This document shows, piece after piece, positions 23,735-35,760 of a stretch of 64,000 bases of DNA. The notes beneath the pieces are model-generated. The model was given only the letters and a program-made list of their open reading frames with translations. It did not search any database and had not been told where the DNA came from. The position numbers were made by a program, and so were the translations under genes. Origin of the DNA: Cricetulus griseus (lineage: Eukaryota > Chordata > Mammalia > Rodentia > Cricetidae); assembly GCF_003668045.3 (NCBI RefSeq), contig NW_023276807.1:228684167-228748166 (forward strand). The letters are read 5' to 3'. Each line of letters begins with the position of its first letter. The first letter of the stretch is position 1.

Positions 23735-23925
23735 AGGTGGGAGGAATAGCTCAATGGTTAAGACCTATGACTGATCTTCCAGAGGACCCAGGTTCAACCA
23801 TCTGTCACTAGAGCTCCAAGGAATGTGACACTCTCTTCAGACCTCCACAGGCATCAGACACACACATGGTGTACAGGCACACATTCAGGCAAAATATTTA
23901 TACACATAAAATAAAATTTAAAAAA
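23735..23925 (+). mobile_element. B2 SINE
   Basis: 'ggaatagctcaatggttaag' and 'ctgatcttccagaggaccca' are the B2 head with A and B boxes. The body contains 'cttcagacctccacaggcat' and ends 'tacacataaaataaaattta', an A-rich tail with poly(A)-signal-like units as B2 has. Confidence 0.85.
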
Positions 23926-23929
23926 TATC

Positions 23930-23972
23930 TGCCTGGAAAGATGGCTCAGTAGTTAAGACAAGGCCAAGCCAC
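23930..23972 (+). mobile_element. B2 5' fragment
   Basis: 'tggaaagatggctcagtagt' directly behind the preceding B2 is the tRNA-like head of a second copy, cut off after about 40 bases. Confidence 0.55.
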
Positions 23973-24129
23973 ATGTGATGAAAACATATTTTTCCATAGA
24001 GGCATAATTGAATAACAGAAGCAAGCAATAATGAATAACAGAAGCAAGTAAACTCACTCCTATCCACTATACCTGGGAAGAACATGAAAACACATTCCAA
24101 GAACAATTAGTATTTGAAGAAAAGGAGGT

Positions 24130-24600
24130 AACAGACTCATCTCTCTCCTCCTTGGAGTTTTCCCATAAGCACTGCAAATTCTCCTACTACTTTATTCTTA
24201 AACTGTGTTCCCACAAACTAAACTTCCATCCATGTTGATAGACTCAACAGGATTCCACTCCTTTTGTTGCTGAATTCTATTCCATCATATATGTGCTGTC
24301 CTGTGTTTACATATTCAGTGGCTGAAGAACACTCCAATTATTTCCTACTGAATAGTACTTCAATAAGGAGGAGCCTACAGATATCTCTTGCTCATATCAA
24401 TTTCATTCCCTCTCAGTATGTATTCCAGAGTGGGATGACTGAATCAAAAAATCGTTCTGTTTTTAATTTTTCAAAACCTGTCACATTATGCTCCATAAAA
24501 GCTGCACTAATTTCAATTCCCAACAACTGTGCAAGTGTTTGCTCCATACCTTCACCACAACTTGTTGGTTTTTAGACTTGTTATATCATGTATATGAGTC
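24130..24600 (-). mobile_element. Old L1 (L1MA-like), end of ORF2 and 3' UTR, antisense
   Basis: Plus-strand phrases 'gaattctattccatcatata', 'gatatctcttgctcatatca', 'ccagagtgggatgactgaat' and 'gctgcactaatttcaattcc' follow, in order, the antisense of the L1 ORF2 C-terminal part. The sequence is diverged and the frame is broken. Confidence 0.78.
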
Positions 24601-24609
24601 TCTTTTCCT

Positions 24610-24795
24610 GCATATATGTATGTGCACCACACATATGCCTGGTACCCACAGAGGCCAGAAGAGGGCACCAGGCCCTCTAAAACTGGAGTTTCAGGTGGCT
24701 GTACACCAGCATGTGGGTGCTGGAAACTGTACCCGGGTTCTGTACAAAAGCAACAAGTGCTCTTAACTTTTGGACCATTTTTCCAACCCCCATCT
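24610..24795 (-). mobile_element. B3 SINE, antisense
   Basis: 'cctggtacccacagaggcca', 'gaagagggcaccaggccctc', 'gtgggtgctggaaactgtac' and 'tgctcttaacttttggacca' form the antisense B3 body and head in order. It is inserted in the L1 block. Confidence 0.88.
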
Positions 24796-25519
24796 CACTA
24801 ATTCTTTTTTAATATAAGCATTTATAGCTATAAAATATTCTCTTAAAATCGCTCTCATTGTATTCTATGAATTCTGGTATGTTGCATTATGATTTTCATT
24901 CAGTTCTAGGAGTTTTTAAATTTTCCCCGATTTCCTCAATGATCCAGTCATCACTCAGCATTGTGTTGGTGCATGTTCTATAGCTCTTTTTGCTGTTAAT
25001 GTCTGGTTTTATTCCATTGTGATCAAATAGAATATAAGAAGTTATTTCCATTTTCTTTTGTTTAAATATGAATTATTTGGAGAACATTCTATGGGTTTCT
25101 TAGAAATGTGTATTCTGTAGTTGGCAAGTAGAATAATCTCTAGATGTCTGTAAAATCCATTTGATCTGTAGTGTCATTTAACTATGATATTTATTTTTGA
25201 CTCTTTCTCTCTGAATAACCTATCTACTAGTGAGACTGGGGAACTGAAGCCTTTTTCTATTACTGGGTTGTGCCTTATATACAATAGGGTAGTTTGTTTC
25301 ATGAAACTAGTTGAGTCAATTTTAATGTCTGTATTTTTAGAATTGTTACTATCCTCTTAATCAATATGAAGTTACCTTCCTTATCTCTCTTCTGATTAAT
25401 TTTGGTTTGAAGTCTTTTCTTCCTTGTTATTAGTATGGCTGTGTCTGTTTCTAATTCTGTTTGCTTGGAATGTAGTTTCCCATACTTGAAAGCTGATAAT
25501 GTCTTTGTGGTGATATTTT

Positions 25520-25645
25520 GTTTGTGATCTAACAAATAAAGCTTGCCTGACTTTGCTTCTCTGATCTTTCAACATTAACCAACCCCTGTATCTGATTCTG
25601 AGTTTTTGTTATTAAAACCAATTAGAATTTGCGCTACATATCTTG
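25520..25645 (-). mobile_element. LTR-like repeat fragment
   Basis: 'aacaaataaagcttgcctga' and 'attaaaaccaattagaattt' look like part of an LTR-type repeat that I associate with cricetid genomes. It interrupts the L1 block. I cannot name the family. Confidence 0.4.
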
Positions 25646-25656
25646 ACAATGAGGTA

Positions 25657-25694
25657 CATTTATTATTTGTTTATTTATTTATTTATTTATTTAA
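25657..25694 (+). repeat. (TTTA)n microsatellite
   Basis: About eight TTTA units with one early interruption. Confidence 0.9.
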
Positions 25695-27160
25695 TATTTT
25701 CAGGCAAGTAGATGAGTCCTAGATTCTTAAGTTCAATAATGTCTTCTGTGTCTTATTCAAGAATTGAGACATTTACTTTAATGGTTATTATTAAAAGGTG
25801 CGTACTAATTCCTATCATTTTATTTGGTTCATTTTATAATGCTTGGCACTTCTTTAATATTTACTTGCTAATGTACTGTTCTGCTGTGGTTTGTTTCTTT
25901 TCATGAACTGTGTAGTGTATGACATTCCTTGAAATGTTATTTAGTGCTGGCTCAGTGGTTATGACTTCCTGTATTTTATGTTTATTATGTAAGGTTTATG
26001 TACTTACTGTTTAAACAGTAATATGTGTGTGGGTTCTTGTCTTTTTTTTGTTGTTTAGTTTTGGGGAGGTGGTGGTTGTTATCTCTAGTGTTGTTTGATT
26101 TAGTTTGCCATTATAATGCCCCCCCCCCCGTATTTGCATGCTCCTCTCCCTAGATTTGCAGAACTATTATTGTTTTATTTGATCTTTTCTATGCCATTAG
26201 CTTGTACTTCACCTGTGATCTATAAGTTATGTCTTTTAATGGAGTTCTGTACATTTCACATTTTCTGGTCCAACTGCAAGCTGCTGTGTTAATGTTCTAA
26301 TCATCTAGCTTGTCTCCAAGTCCTTATATTCTATCTTCTCACTGATCCACTCTGCTGCTGAGGCTTCTGCTGAGTTTTTTATCTTTGACTTACTGAACTT
26401 CTCATTTCATTTCAATCTCAATTTGATATTTTCTTTATTTTAATCTCTTCCATGAATTTCTCTTCCTTGTCCTCTAGTCTGTTCAGGTACAGTATGGTAT
26501 TGCACTTGTCACCAAGCTGTTTGTTTGTATCTTCTTTAAATTCACTCAGGAACTTGTGTCATCTTTGATTTTATAGAACACTCTTACAAACATTTTGAAT
26601 TCATCACCATCACTGAAGCAGCCAGAAAATATGTGGCATTTTATAGGCCATGCTGTATTGTTTGATATCCCAAACAATCTTATGCCTGCACTGATTTTTT
26701 AGGGGTATTCAAAGATGCCTTATTTAAAACAAATGCTCCTGAGAACCCCAAATAAGGGTAGGGAACATTTTTAGTATAAACTGCATGTAGGTTCCTTGGA
26801 ACCATCAAATGTTGAACTGAATAATAAATAATTGGAATCAAATTCACCTACTTGATCTACAGACATTAAACCTGTAAGGACTCATCTCTATAGCATTCAT
26901 GTGCTATCCTGCCCTTCAGGGAAAGCTTGTGTCTCTTTAAAAAGAACCGTTGGTGCTCAAGGACCTCACAGAATCTTGGTTCCAAGCCCTTTCCATTCAG
27001 CTACAAGTGTAATTTACCCTATTCATGAAAGCAAATACTAATGGTTAATTTTCTAGAAAAATACCATGGAAGTTTCATCCCTATTCTCTTAGCACTGCCT
27101 AAAGTTTAATTTTCTCTTAACCTCTCATTAGTCACCTATATTTGATGTTTAGTCAAATAT

Positions 27161-27162
27161 AC

Positions 27163-27209
<47 letters not shown>
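27161..27209 (+). repeat. (TA)n-(GA)n compound microsatellite
   Basis: TA dinucleotides run into GA dinucleotides near 27185. The layout is the same as at 50389-50446. Confidence 0.95.
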
Positions 27210-29235
27210 TGTATAACTGTCAAAGAAATAGCAATTAAAAATTCAAAATAAAGTTTTAATGGACATAACTTCTCTAGATATTTAATGTTCCAATTTTTCA
27301 GTATGTCCCCTTTTCAGTGTTGGCCTCAGATTACAATTACCCCTCCCTCCAAACCTACCTCCCAAAGTCATAATATTGATGCAGTCAGCCTTTAATTCTT
27401 AACACAGTAATGATTATGCCAAATCTCCTCTGATAAGTCCATTGGCAATTATGCATAACAAATGTATTCCCCATTTACATTTATAGTGTGACTATTGAAG
27501 TCTCACAGAGTTACTAGACAATAGGGAATAAGTAGAATTGTCAAGGGGGAATGTGGATTACTGGATAAAAGGACTAGCATGGCAATCTCAAGAAATCAAA
27601 GGACATGAATAATTTTCAGTGACACTTCACAGGTAATAAAAATCTCAAGAAAAGAGACAGGTCAATCTAGAAAACAAAATAGGCAGGACCATGATACCAT
27701 TTGTGCCCTTGTAACAAACCTGTGAGAGTGACAGGAATCTGACTCACTGGTGATAAAGATTTTGATCCACCTGCCATGTGCATGGTCCCCTATGTGTCCT
27801 GTGGAAGGACAGCTTCTAACTGATGACAGTGTTACCATGGGACTGGCAGCTGAAGTCGGGGATGTTCCTTGGACAAGAGTACAGTAAGCAATTTTTTCTT
27901 GGTTTGCTCCTAAAAAATACATGAAAGGGATTATGACTGGCATATAAAAAGAGTAATTCCTCCCAGAACTAGAAGGGGCTAATGCTACTGAATGATGCTG
28001 AGAACTCGTGCTTAGAAAGGAAAGCACAGTGTTATGGCAGCTTCCTCTGGGATTGCTCTCCTAATGTTAACATCTGTGAGAAAAAAAGGGCTCTCTGACT
28101 GTGCCAGTGACAGCAAGGAGAAAAGTAGCTAAGTACCTGACAGGAAACAGTTTGAGGAAGAAATCTCTATTTGCCTCTCCACCACGGTGATGCACTCCAT
28201 ATACTCCACCATGGAGTGGGAGGCATGGCAACAGAATCATGCTCCAACCTGGGCAAACTAGGAAGAAGGGAGTGAGTTCAGTACCAAACAGGAGCCAGGC
28301 TATAACCTAAAAGGCCCAGCCTCCTAAAGCTTCTATAGCCTCCCAAATACCTGTGGACCAAGCTTTCAACCACAGGAATTAGTGGGGGATCTTTTCATTC
28401 TTAAATCCTAACACTGGCATTGAGGATACAACAAAGGAAGCAACAAGTCAGAGTTATTTATTATCAGCAAAGATGGTCTTAGGTGAGGAAATGGCATTCT
28501 GGGCTTTGTGGAGGATACAGAACCATACCACAAAGTGTACTTTCTTAGCTCTAAATTATCTACCACCCTCTGGACATCCAGAAAAGGGGGAGCTGAACAA
28601 TGGTGCTGACCATTGAAATCGTTGCTCTAGTGGGTGTTCTAAATAATTGAATGAATCAAACATTTTAAAACAACTAAAAAATTGACAGAGGTGGTAAAAA
28701 GCCCCAGTGCTTTCAAATCAAGCAACACATTTAAATAAAGCTAAAGTTTTCGGTCACTTCCAGCATCAAATCAGTAGATTAAATGTCACAAATGGAATTA
28801 AATTACTATAGCACGTGACTATGTCTCTGTATGAAATTAATCAAATTCCTTTTAATATCATGCCCCAGCCTATCTTGCTCTGAACCAGGGCAAGGTACTC
28901 TTTTCTTTCTTGAGACATAAAAATACAGCAGGGGAAAGAAGCAGCAGGGGAAAATGCTAGGCCTTAATCTTCAGTGCTTGGTAAGGCTCAGTTGCTTCAT
29001 TTCAGCAACCTGGCAAGAACCTATTGATTTTCCCAGAAGCAAGCAAGCATCGGCTACTTCCCTGAGGCAATTAATGGCTCTGTTGTTTAGCATTTCTCAA
29101 GGGCTCATGCCCTAAATGCACAGAGGCCTTCCCAGTGGTAAGCACTGTATCAAGGCCAAAGCACACAAGCAAAGTAGAACATTAGCATGGGCCCCAGACA
29201 TGCATATGTGTCTGGACTGGGAGAAGAGGATGAGG

Positions 29236-29370
29236 TAAGGAGAGCACTGCTTTACCCCAGCTTCACTCTCTCAACTCAAGGTGAGAACACACCAGTTTAC
29301 ACTGGCTTTACTGTCTCAACTCAAGGGGAGAGCACACTGCTTTACCCCGGCTTCACTCTCTCAACTCAAG
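29236..29370 (+). repeat. Three-copy 45-bp tandem repeat (minisatellite)
   Basis: Units are 29236-29280, 29281-29325 and 29326-29370, each ending ctcaactcaag. Unit 2 is the most diverged, and units 1 and 3 are close. Because 45 is a multiple of three, a 65-codon frame (29187-29384) stays open across all units, with a repeated 'STQGE' peptide. I see no other sign that it is coding. Confidence 0.85.
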
Positions 29371-30179
29371 GTGAGCCCTGTTGAATAGCTTCTCAAAGCA
29401 TTTGAGTGTGGAAGAAAGGTAAGCCTTCCATAGGTGACACAGCGACTATGGAAGACGTGTTCATTCCGTCATTTGGGGGGGGCACATTTTCATGAACATC
29501 TGGGGTGATTTAAGTATAATTTATTCCTGATAATCAGATAAAGAAAACTTATGTAGCTTGGCCAGGTTAAGGTTTGATGGAATAGAGCTAGAATTAGAAC
29601 CAGGTTCTAAATTCTAAGTTCACATGTGTGTGGGGACTAGAATTGTAAAAGCATATAGAATGTATCCTCCACAAACTAGTCTCAGAGCACAATGAGATCC
29701 TATCATTTGTGGCATAGATAGAAATGGAGATTGTATGCCAGGGAAAATAATCTAGAGACAGTTGCCTTGCCTCAGCTTACTCACGTAGAACATAAAGAAG
29801 TTGACAGCATGGTGGTTAGCAAAGGCTAGGGAGAGTGGGGGTGTGGAGAAAGGTTGGTTATAAGAGCTGAGTATGCTCAGGTGGGATCCACATCTTTGTT
29901 TGACTCAGTTACTTTTCAATGCACAGCTGAGGAATCTTTATACACATATCTTAGCTCAAGAATTTCAACAATTGCTCCCCTTTTATGTAGCAGAGCCAGG
30001 GTTCAAGGAGGATTTTTTTTCCTCTTGCCCTGTTTAAACTCAGTCTGTGCACCAGAAGTAAGCAGCCTCCTGTCTTAGTTATGGTTAAACTTTTTATGGC
30101 TGTGTGGCTAGATTTGAGATGAGGTTCTCCATGTGAACTGGACCTTCAGCACCACAAATGGGACAATAAGACACTGCTG

Positions 30180-30262
30180 TGGGTTGAATATGAAATCTCT
30201 CTCTATTCCTTTTGTTGGGGCTCAATGATTCTAAACACTGTCAAGCTGGCAGTGAATTTCAA
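30180..30262 (+). mobile_element. MaLR-like 5' fragment
   Basis: 'ctgtgggttgaatatgaaat' matches the start of the MaLR-type LTRs in this window ('tggtttgaatg'). The homology fades after about 80 bases. Confidence 0.35.
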
Positions 30263-30717
30263 TTATCACAGTCCCCTGTGGACACATATTTTCTATTTGA
30301 CTTTGAGTTAGTGGCACCATTTTTGGGATAGTATGTTGGGAGTGTGTACTAGAACAAGGTCCTTGGACATATTAACTCTGATCCATGCTGTCATGTCCTC
30401 TGCTCCCTGTGTAGCCATAAACAGCCATCCTCTATCACATATCCCTGCCGCCGTATTATTTCGTCCAAGTCTACAAAGACCTAGACTGAAGCCTGTGGAC
30501 CTGAGTGAAAACAAGTCTTCCTCCCTCACTAGACCCCACTCCTCCTCTTGGGTACTTTTGGCAAAGCAACACAGAATTACCAAGTGCAGACAGTAAATGG
30601 GATTGTTCAATGTACACGATTTCTGCTGACTTCTTTGCCTCGGTGCAATATCTGTGAGATTTGTCAAGGCCTTTCACTGTGGCAAAGTTTTGTTAACATC
30701 AGTATGCTGGTTTGTTT

Positions 30718-31190
30718 TTTTTTTTCCTGTTTGAGGGCCTGCCACCCAGATCCCAAATAAGTATATAAAGTCTAATTCTTATTTATGAATGCCCAGACTC
30801 AGCTTGTCTTATTTCTAGCCATCTTTTATTCAATTATCCTGTCTACGTTTTGCCTTTCTCTGTTTTATATACCTTTCTTTCCTTCTTACTCCAAGGATGG
30901 CTGTGTGACTGGGTGACTGTCCCCTGGCACCCTCTCCTCCTCCTTTTCTCAGTTCCCTCTTCCTCTCTATTTATTCTCTCTGCCTGCCAGCCCCACCTAT
31001 CCTTTCCCCTGCCTCACTATTGACCATTGAGCTCTTTATCAGACCAATTAGGTGTTATAGGCAAAGTAACACAGCTCCACAGAGTTAAACAAATGCAACA
31101 TAAAAGAATGCAACATATCTTTGCATCATTGAACAATAGTCCACAGCATAAATGAATGTAACACATCTGATACTAATTTTCCACAACATC
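30718..31190 (-). mobile_element. ERV LTR-like rodent repeat
   Basis: On the plus strand: 'ggcctgccacccagatccca', 'atgaatgcccagactcagct', 'cctgccagccccacctatcc', 'tatcagaccaattaggtgtt', 'aaagtaacacagctccacag' and an end at 'ttccacaacat'. On the minus strand this reads TGTTGTGG...AACACCTAATTGGTCTGATAAAGAG, a CCAAT-type U3 feature of a known rodent LTR whose name I do not recall. A T run (30718-30727) borders the left end. Confidence 0.55.
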
Positions 31191-31782
31191 ACTCTATCCA
31201 TTGTGTCCATTCCATAATTTATCCACTGTGTAGTTTATAGGTACGTGGTTTCTCCTCCAATTTTTTTTGTCTGAGTTCATTAAAGTTTTTTTTTTCAGCC
31301 AAAGGGTAAACTTTTGATAATATTAGTATGGAGGCAATTAATTGTATGAGCTTTTAATTTTACATTTTTTGTTATAAATAAGTAGCTTTCTTTGGCTTTT
31401 CAGAAAACAACGGTGCCAAATGCCCTTTAGCTCCTATAGCATAGAAAATATTTTATTGTTATTCTCACATCTTTTTAGCATTTTAAATGATTTGTACAGT
31501 AAAATTGCACTTGTAATGGTGGATGTAATTCCATGGTTGTTAATTCATTTTTAGAGTCATATAATCCATTTCTACCATAATGACAGAAAACAATTAATTA
31601 TCCTCAAAATCATCCATCCTGTTTTTACTGAAGACCACTGAGTTGCTTTTAGTCTTCAGAGTTACACTTTTCTAAGAAGTTCACAGAAATTGATCCATGT
31701 GACATGTCTTCTGTGATCTTTCCAAACTTATCAATATATATTTGATAGTCAACCTTGTAGTAGAGACATTTGTTTCCAGTTT

Positions 31783-32075
31783 GGTGTGTGTGTGTGTGTG
31801 TGTATATACAGGTGCACATAGGTACACATGTGTTTGGAAGCCAGAGTTCAGCCTTAAGAATTGGTCCTTAGGAGACATCCACCTTGTTTTCCCAGACAGC
31901 CTCTGTCATTGGAATGTGGGGTTCACTAATCTGTCTACACTGGCTAGCCATTGAGTCTGACACTCTCACACTGGGATTACAGGTGTGCTACCACATATGG
32001 GTGCTGAGGATTGAACTCAAGTCCTCATGCTTGCACAGCCAACATATTAATAATTGAGCTATATCTCCAGCTCCT
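31783..32075 (-). mobile_element. B4 SINE, antisense
   Basis: It runs from a (GT)n tract (31783-31802), the reversed tail, through 'aagccagagttcagccttaa', 'gagacatccaccttgttttc' and 'actgggattacaggtgtgct', to 'ttgaactcaagtcctcatgc' and 'gagctatatctccagctcc', the reversed tRNA-like head. This is the order of a B4, an ID-B1 fusion. Confidence 0.85.
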
Positions 32076-32089
32076 GTTGGGGACAGTTA

Positions 32090-32640
32090 TAACCAAAGGT
32101 TCATACAGTGTTTTATGAAGATGTGTTCTCATTTACTTTGGGTAATTGCTTGAGAGTGTGATTGATGGGCCACATAATAAGTTTTTGTTTAAACTTGTAA
32201 GAAACTGCTGGATTGCTTTTGCATAGTTGCTGAATCATTCTTCATTCTCATGAAAAGTGTGTGATGTTTGAGCTGTCTGTATTCTTGGCAAGATTTTACA
32301 GCATCACTTTTATATTTTAAGTAGAGAAACCCCAACAGGTATACAGGTACATATCATTGTAGTTTTCATCTGTATTTACCAGAAGTGACATCAAGCATTT
32401 TTATGTTTTCAACTGTTCATTTCTTGTTCATAAACTGTATGTTAAGATCTTTTATTCTTATTAAATGGGGTTGATTATTGTTTAACCTTTAGAACTATGT
32501 CTATACTCCGGGTTCAAGTCCTTTTCAGATAATACGATTGCAAATATATTTTCAAATATTCTCCCTTGGTCCCTGGCATGTTTTTTATATTCCTTAGGTC
32601 TTTTGTAGAATATAAGTTTAAATGTTTATAAAGTCATGAT
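32090..32640 (-). mobile_element. Ancient L1M ORF2 end/3' UTR, antisense
   Basis: 'gggtaattgcttgagagtgt', 'ttgtaagaaactgctggatt', 'gttcataaactgtatgttaa', 'gggttcaagtccttttcaga' and 'gcaaatatattttcaaatat' match, in order, antisense L1M 3' sequences. Strongly diverged. Confidence 0.65.
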
Positions 32641-32694
32641 ATAGATACTTCCTTTCATAGATTTTCCTTTCAATCTCACAATAAAAACAAAATC

Positions 32695-32935
32695 AATGAA
32701 AAAAAACCTTTGGGAAATGCAAAATGTTAATGAAAGACTACCAGTTTCACAGAAATACAAAAGGTTGTAAACTACTGCTACAAATGATTATGTCAATGCA
32801 TTGTATAGCCTAGAAAAAGAAAATCCCTATGAATACACACAATTAAGTAAAACAATAAAAATTATGAACAATGTACTCTTTAACTAATAAGAAATGAAGA
32901 AATGGCAATATACAGGATTTAAAAATGCAAGAATT
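32695..32935 (+). mobile_element. L1M ORF2 fragment, sense
   Basis: 'aatgttaatgaaagactacc', 'agaaatacaaaaggttgtaa' and 'caatgcattgtatagcctag' resemble the sense ORF2 part upstream of the RT core. It lies between two antisense L1 pieces, so this block has been inverted or is nested. Confidence 0.55.
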
Positions 32936-32949
32936 TCCTATATATGAGC

Positions 32950-33180
32950 AAGGAACCACTAGGTGTTCTTGTCCTCAGTATGTTCATTGTTGGTCTATAG
33001 AAAAGCTTCTGATTTTTGTATATTTACTGTTTCCTGTTACTCTGCTGAATATGTTTATAAGCTGTGGATTTCTGGTGGAGGCTTTAAAGTCTTTAGTATG
33101 TTGAATCATATGATCTACAAATAAGGGTGCGTTTACATCTTTCTTCCTATTCTTGTATTCTTTATCCCCTCCTCTTGTTG
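32950..33180 (-). mobile_element. L1M ORF2 fragment, antisense
   Basis: 'gtttcctgttactctgctga', 'ttctggtggaggctttaaag' and 'catatgatctacaaataagg' are the antisense of an ORF2 region 3' of the RT core. Confidence 0.65.
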
Positions 33181-33184
33181 TATT

Positions 33185-34070
33185 ACTCCAGTTAACAATT
33201 CAAGCACCCCCATGTGTCTTCGCTCAGGGAGTATTCCTCTATATGGAATGGGCTCCCAAAGTCCACACCTATGCTAGGGATAAATACTAGGCTTCTACAG
33301 GAAGTCCCATAGATTTCTGAGGTTTCCTCACAGAAACCCATGTTCCTGGGGTCTGGATCAGTCCCATGCTGGTATTCGAACTATCAGACTGGGGAGCAAG
33401 AGTTCCTGGATGTTCAGGTCAGCTGTTTCTGTGGGTTTCACCAGCCTGGTCTGGACCTCTGTGCTCTTCACTGGTCCTTCTCTGCATCTGGGTTCCAATT
33501 CAGATCAGTGGTTAGTTATGGGTGTCTGCTTCTACTTCCACCAGCTGCTGGATGAAGGCATATAAGTCAGTCATTAATCTCATAATCAGGGGAGGGCATT
33601 TAAGGTAGCCTCTCCTCCATTGCTGAGATAGTTAGCTGGTGTCATCTTTGTAGATCTCTGGACATTTCCCAAGTGCTTGGTTTCTCTGCAAACCAAAAAT
33701 GTCTCCCTCTATTATGATGTCTCCATTATTGTTATCATGTATTCTTCCCCTGACTCATACTTTCTGCTCCCTCATGTCCTCGGCATCCCTCTTCTTCTCC
33801 CCTTCTCATTCTCGTAGCTCCCTCCCCCCTCTTCCCATGCTCCCAATTTTCTCAGCAGATCTTGAACCTCTCCCCTTCTCCAGGGGACCATGTATGTCTC
33901 TCTTAGGGACCTCCTTGTTTATTAGCTTCTTTAGCAGTGTGGATTGTAGGCTGGTAATCCGTACTCTATGTCTAAAATCCACATCTTAACACATGTAGTC
34001 AATCAGCTTCTGGTGCCTTTCTATGTCTGTCTGATGTCACTTAGCAAGATGACCTTACCTCTGTTGGAAA
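33185..34070 (-). mobile_element. Rodent L1 3' UTR and ORF2 end, antisense
   Basis: 'ccattgctgagatagttagc', 'tcatctttgtagatctctgg', 'catgtatgtctctcttaggg', 'gcagtgtggattgtaggctg' and 'atgtctaaaatccacatctt' follow the antisense rodent L1 order from 3' UTR toward ORF2. It is younger-looking than its L1M neighbours and appears inserted between two pieces of them. Confidence 0.78.
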
Positions 34071-34074
34071 AGAT

Positions 34075-35345
34075 TTTTTTTCTTTAAGGTTAAGTAGCAT
34101 TTCTTTACATCTATCTGTAGATATAACTTGGCACTTTTATATAAGACTGTAATTGACACAGGAGTATAGAATTATAAGTATGTATATTAGCTCATTAGAT
34201 ATGTGGCTTACAAATATTTTCTCTTATTTCAGGGATTGTCTCTTTACTCTCTGTTGGCTTTTTAATATGATTTAATCCTATTTTCTACTTTGGCTTTTTC
34301 TACCTTTGTTTATAGGATCTATAATCAATTAATCATTGTCTAAACCACTGTCAAACTTTTTCCATAGGTTTTCTTATATGACTATTGTATTTTCAGATCT
34401 TATTTTGGAATTCAATAACCAGTTTTCAGTTACTTTTGTATATGGTTTGAGCTATCAGTTTTTTTCTTTCATATGTGTGATCAAATTTTTTCAACATCAT
34501 ATATTGTAGAGATTATTCCATCTCTATTGTGCAGTCTGGGTACCTTTGTCATATGTAAATGTAGAGATTTGTTTCCAGGCTGTCCAAACTGTTCCAAGGG
34601 CCCATCTATGTGTTTTCATAGCAGTTTATGCTCTTTTGGTTACTCCAATTCAGGAGCATATTTTGAAATTAGGTGTGTGAGACCTCTTGTATGTCATTCT
34701 TTCTGAAGAGTCCTTTGGATATACAAATTCTTTAAATGACAAGTGTATACACTTGAGATTATTTTTTCCATTTTTGTGAAAAATATCATTGCAGTTTTGA
34801 TGAGGATTTTACCACATTGACATAATGTTTCAATTAGTATGGATATTTTAACAATATTATGCATTCAAATATATTTTCCACTTATTTGTTTTTCCTTCAT
34901 TATTAGTAAGTGTACCTCCTTGTATTATTTACCTCCTTGGTTAAATTTCTGCCTAAAATATTTACGCTATGATTTGATTTTTGGATAGTTCATTCTCAGA
35001 ATATAGAAAGATTATTAATTTTTAATCCCTTAATTTACTAAACGCTCTTCCCTGTTACTGTTCTAAGATTTTCAGTAAGAACACTAGAAAGCTTCTCTCA
35101 TTCCTGATCTTACAAGAAAATTCTTATCTTCCCTGTAAATATGATGCTGTCTGTGAGTTTTATGAAGTTGAGTGTGTGTGTGTATAATATCATGTAAGAG
35201 TGTTGAGTTTCATCAGATACTTTTGTGAATCTTTTGAAATTACACAATGCCTGTGAAAATTTTTCATGATTACTTTTATTTTTAAAATTTCAAATGTGTT
35301 CAGGCAAACTGAAACAATTGCTATGAACATAATAATTGCTCTTTT
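34075..35345 (-). mobile_element. Ancient L1M ORF2, antisense, long fragment
   Basis: Ordered antisense phrases: 'acttttgtatatggtttgag', 'gggtacctttgtcatatgta', 'gatattttaacaatattatg', 'cacctccttggttaaatttc' and 'gatgctgtctgtgagtttta'. They span the C-terminal part of ORF2 back toward the reverse transcriptase. No frame is intact. Confidence 0.78.
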
Positions 35346-35399
35346 AATAAAAGTGTTGCATTATCATTCAGTTAGGAAATCCCTTTACTAGTGTTTTGT

Positions 35400-35760
35400 T
35401 TTTCCCAGTTTTCCCTTTTATTAAAAATAGATTCTTTTCTCATACAATGTATCCTAGTTTCTTATCCCTCTACTCTTCCCAGTTCATCCCACTCCCCTCC
35501 TGTCTGTCATTATAATAGAACAGGCTTCTAAGAGATAACAAACATGACAAAATAAAATAAGTAAGATAAAGCAAAAACTATCCCACTAAAGCTGGATGAG
35601 GCAACCCAAGGTAAAGAGTCCCAAGAGCTGGCACAAGAATCAGAGGCCCACTCATCCCACATTCAGGAAGCACATTCTTAACTTGTAAGATTTGAAAACA
35701 GATATGAATCACTTTCCTCTGATGTATGTCTGAGTCTTGAAGTTAGGTTGTGATATCTTT
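35400..35760 (-). mobile_element. Rodent L1 (Lx-type) 3' UTR, antisense
   Basis: 'ctactcttcccagttcatcc', 'agctggatgaggcaacccaa' and 'agagtcccaagagctggcac' match the antisense Lx 3' UTR pattern. It is diverged, and the right end is unclear. Confidence 0.6.

Larger units (their letters stand above)
24800..26590 (-). mobile_element. L1 ORF2 5' (endonuclease) region, antisense, old
   Basis: Antisense ORF2 phrases occur in order: 'ttccattgtgatcaaataga', 'ccatttgatctgtagtgtca', 'gactggggaactgaagcc', 'tcaatatgaagttaccttcc' and 'ttttggtttgaagtcttttc'. Homology is clear for 24800-25510 and weaker for 25720-26590, where the text is L1-like only in places. Stops break every frame. Confidence 0.72.
26591..30060. 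other. Mostly single-copy sequence, no gene
   Basis: No repeat family is recognised for most of this stretch, which is one of the longest of its kind in the window. It contains the (TA)n(GA)n tract at 27161-27209 and the 45-bp tandem repeat at 29236-29370. The part at 28700-29110 has homeobox-like AATTAATGG and ATTAAT motifs but no exon signature. Confidence 0.4.

Noticed and set aside
27662..28027. 121-codon minus-strand frame
   Set aside because: No recognisable domain, average composition and no supporting context. A frame of this length can occur by chance in 64 kb.
29236..29370. Possible CRISPR-like array
   Set aside because: The 45-bp units are contiguous with no unique spacers, so this is a tandem repeat. 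The genome is also a rodent's.
30308..30667. 119-codon minus-strand frame overlapping an 87-codon plus-strand frame
   Set aside because: Neither frame shows a domain or splice context. Open frames on both strands of the same stretch suggest chance.
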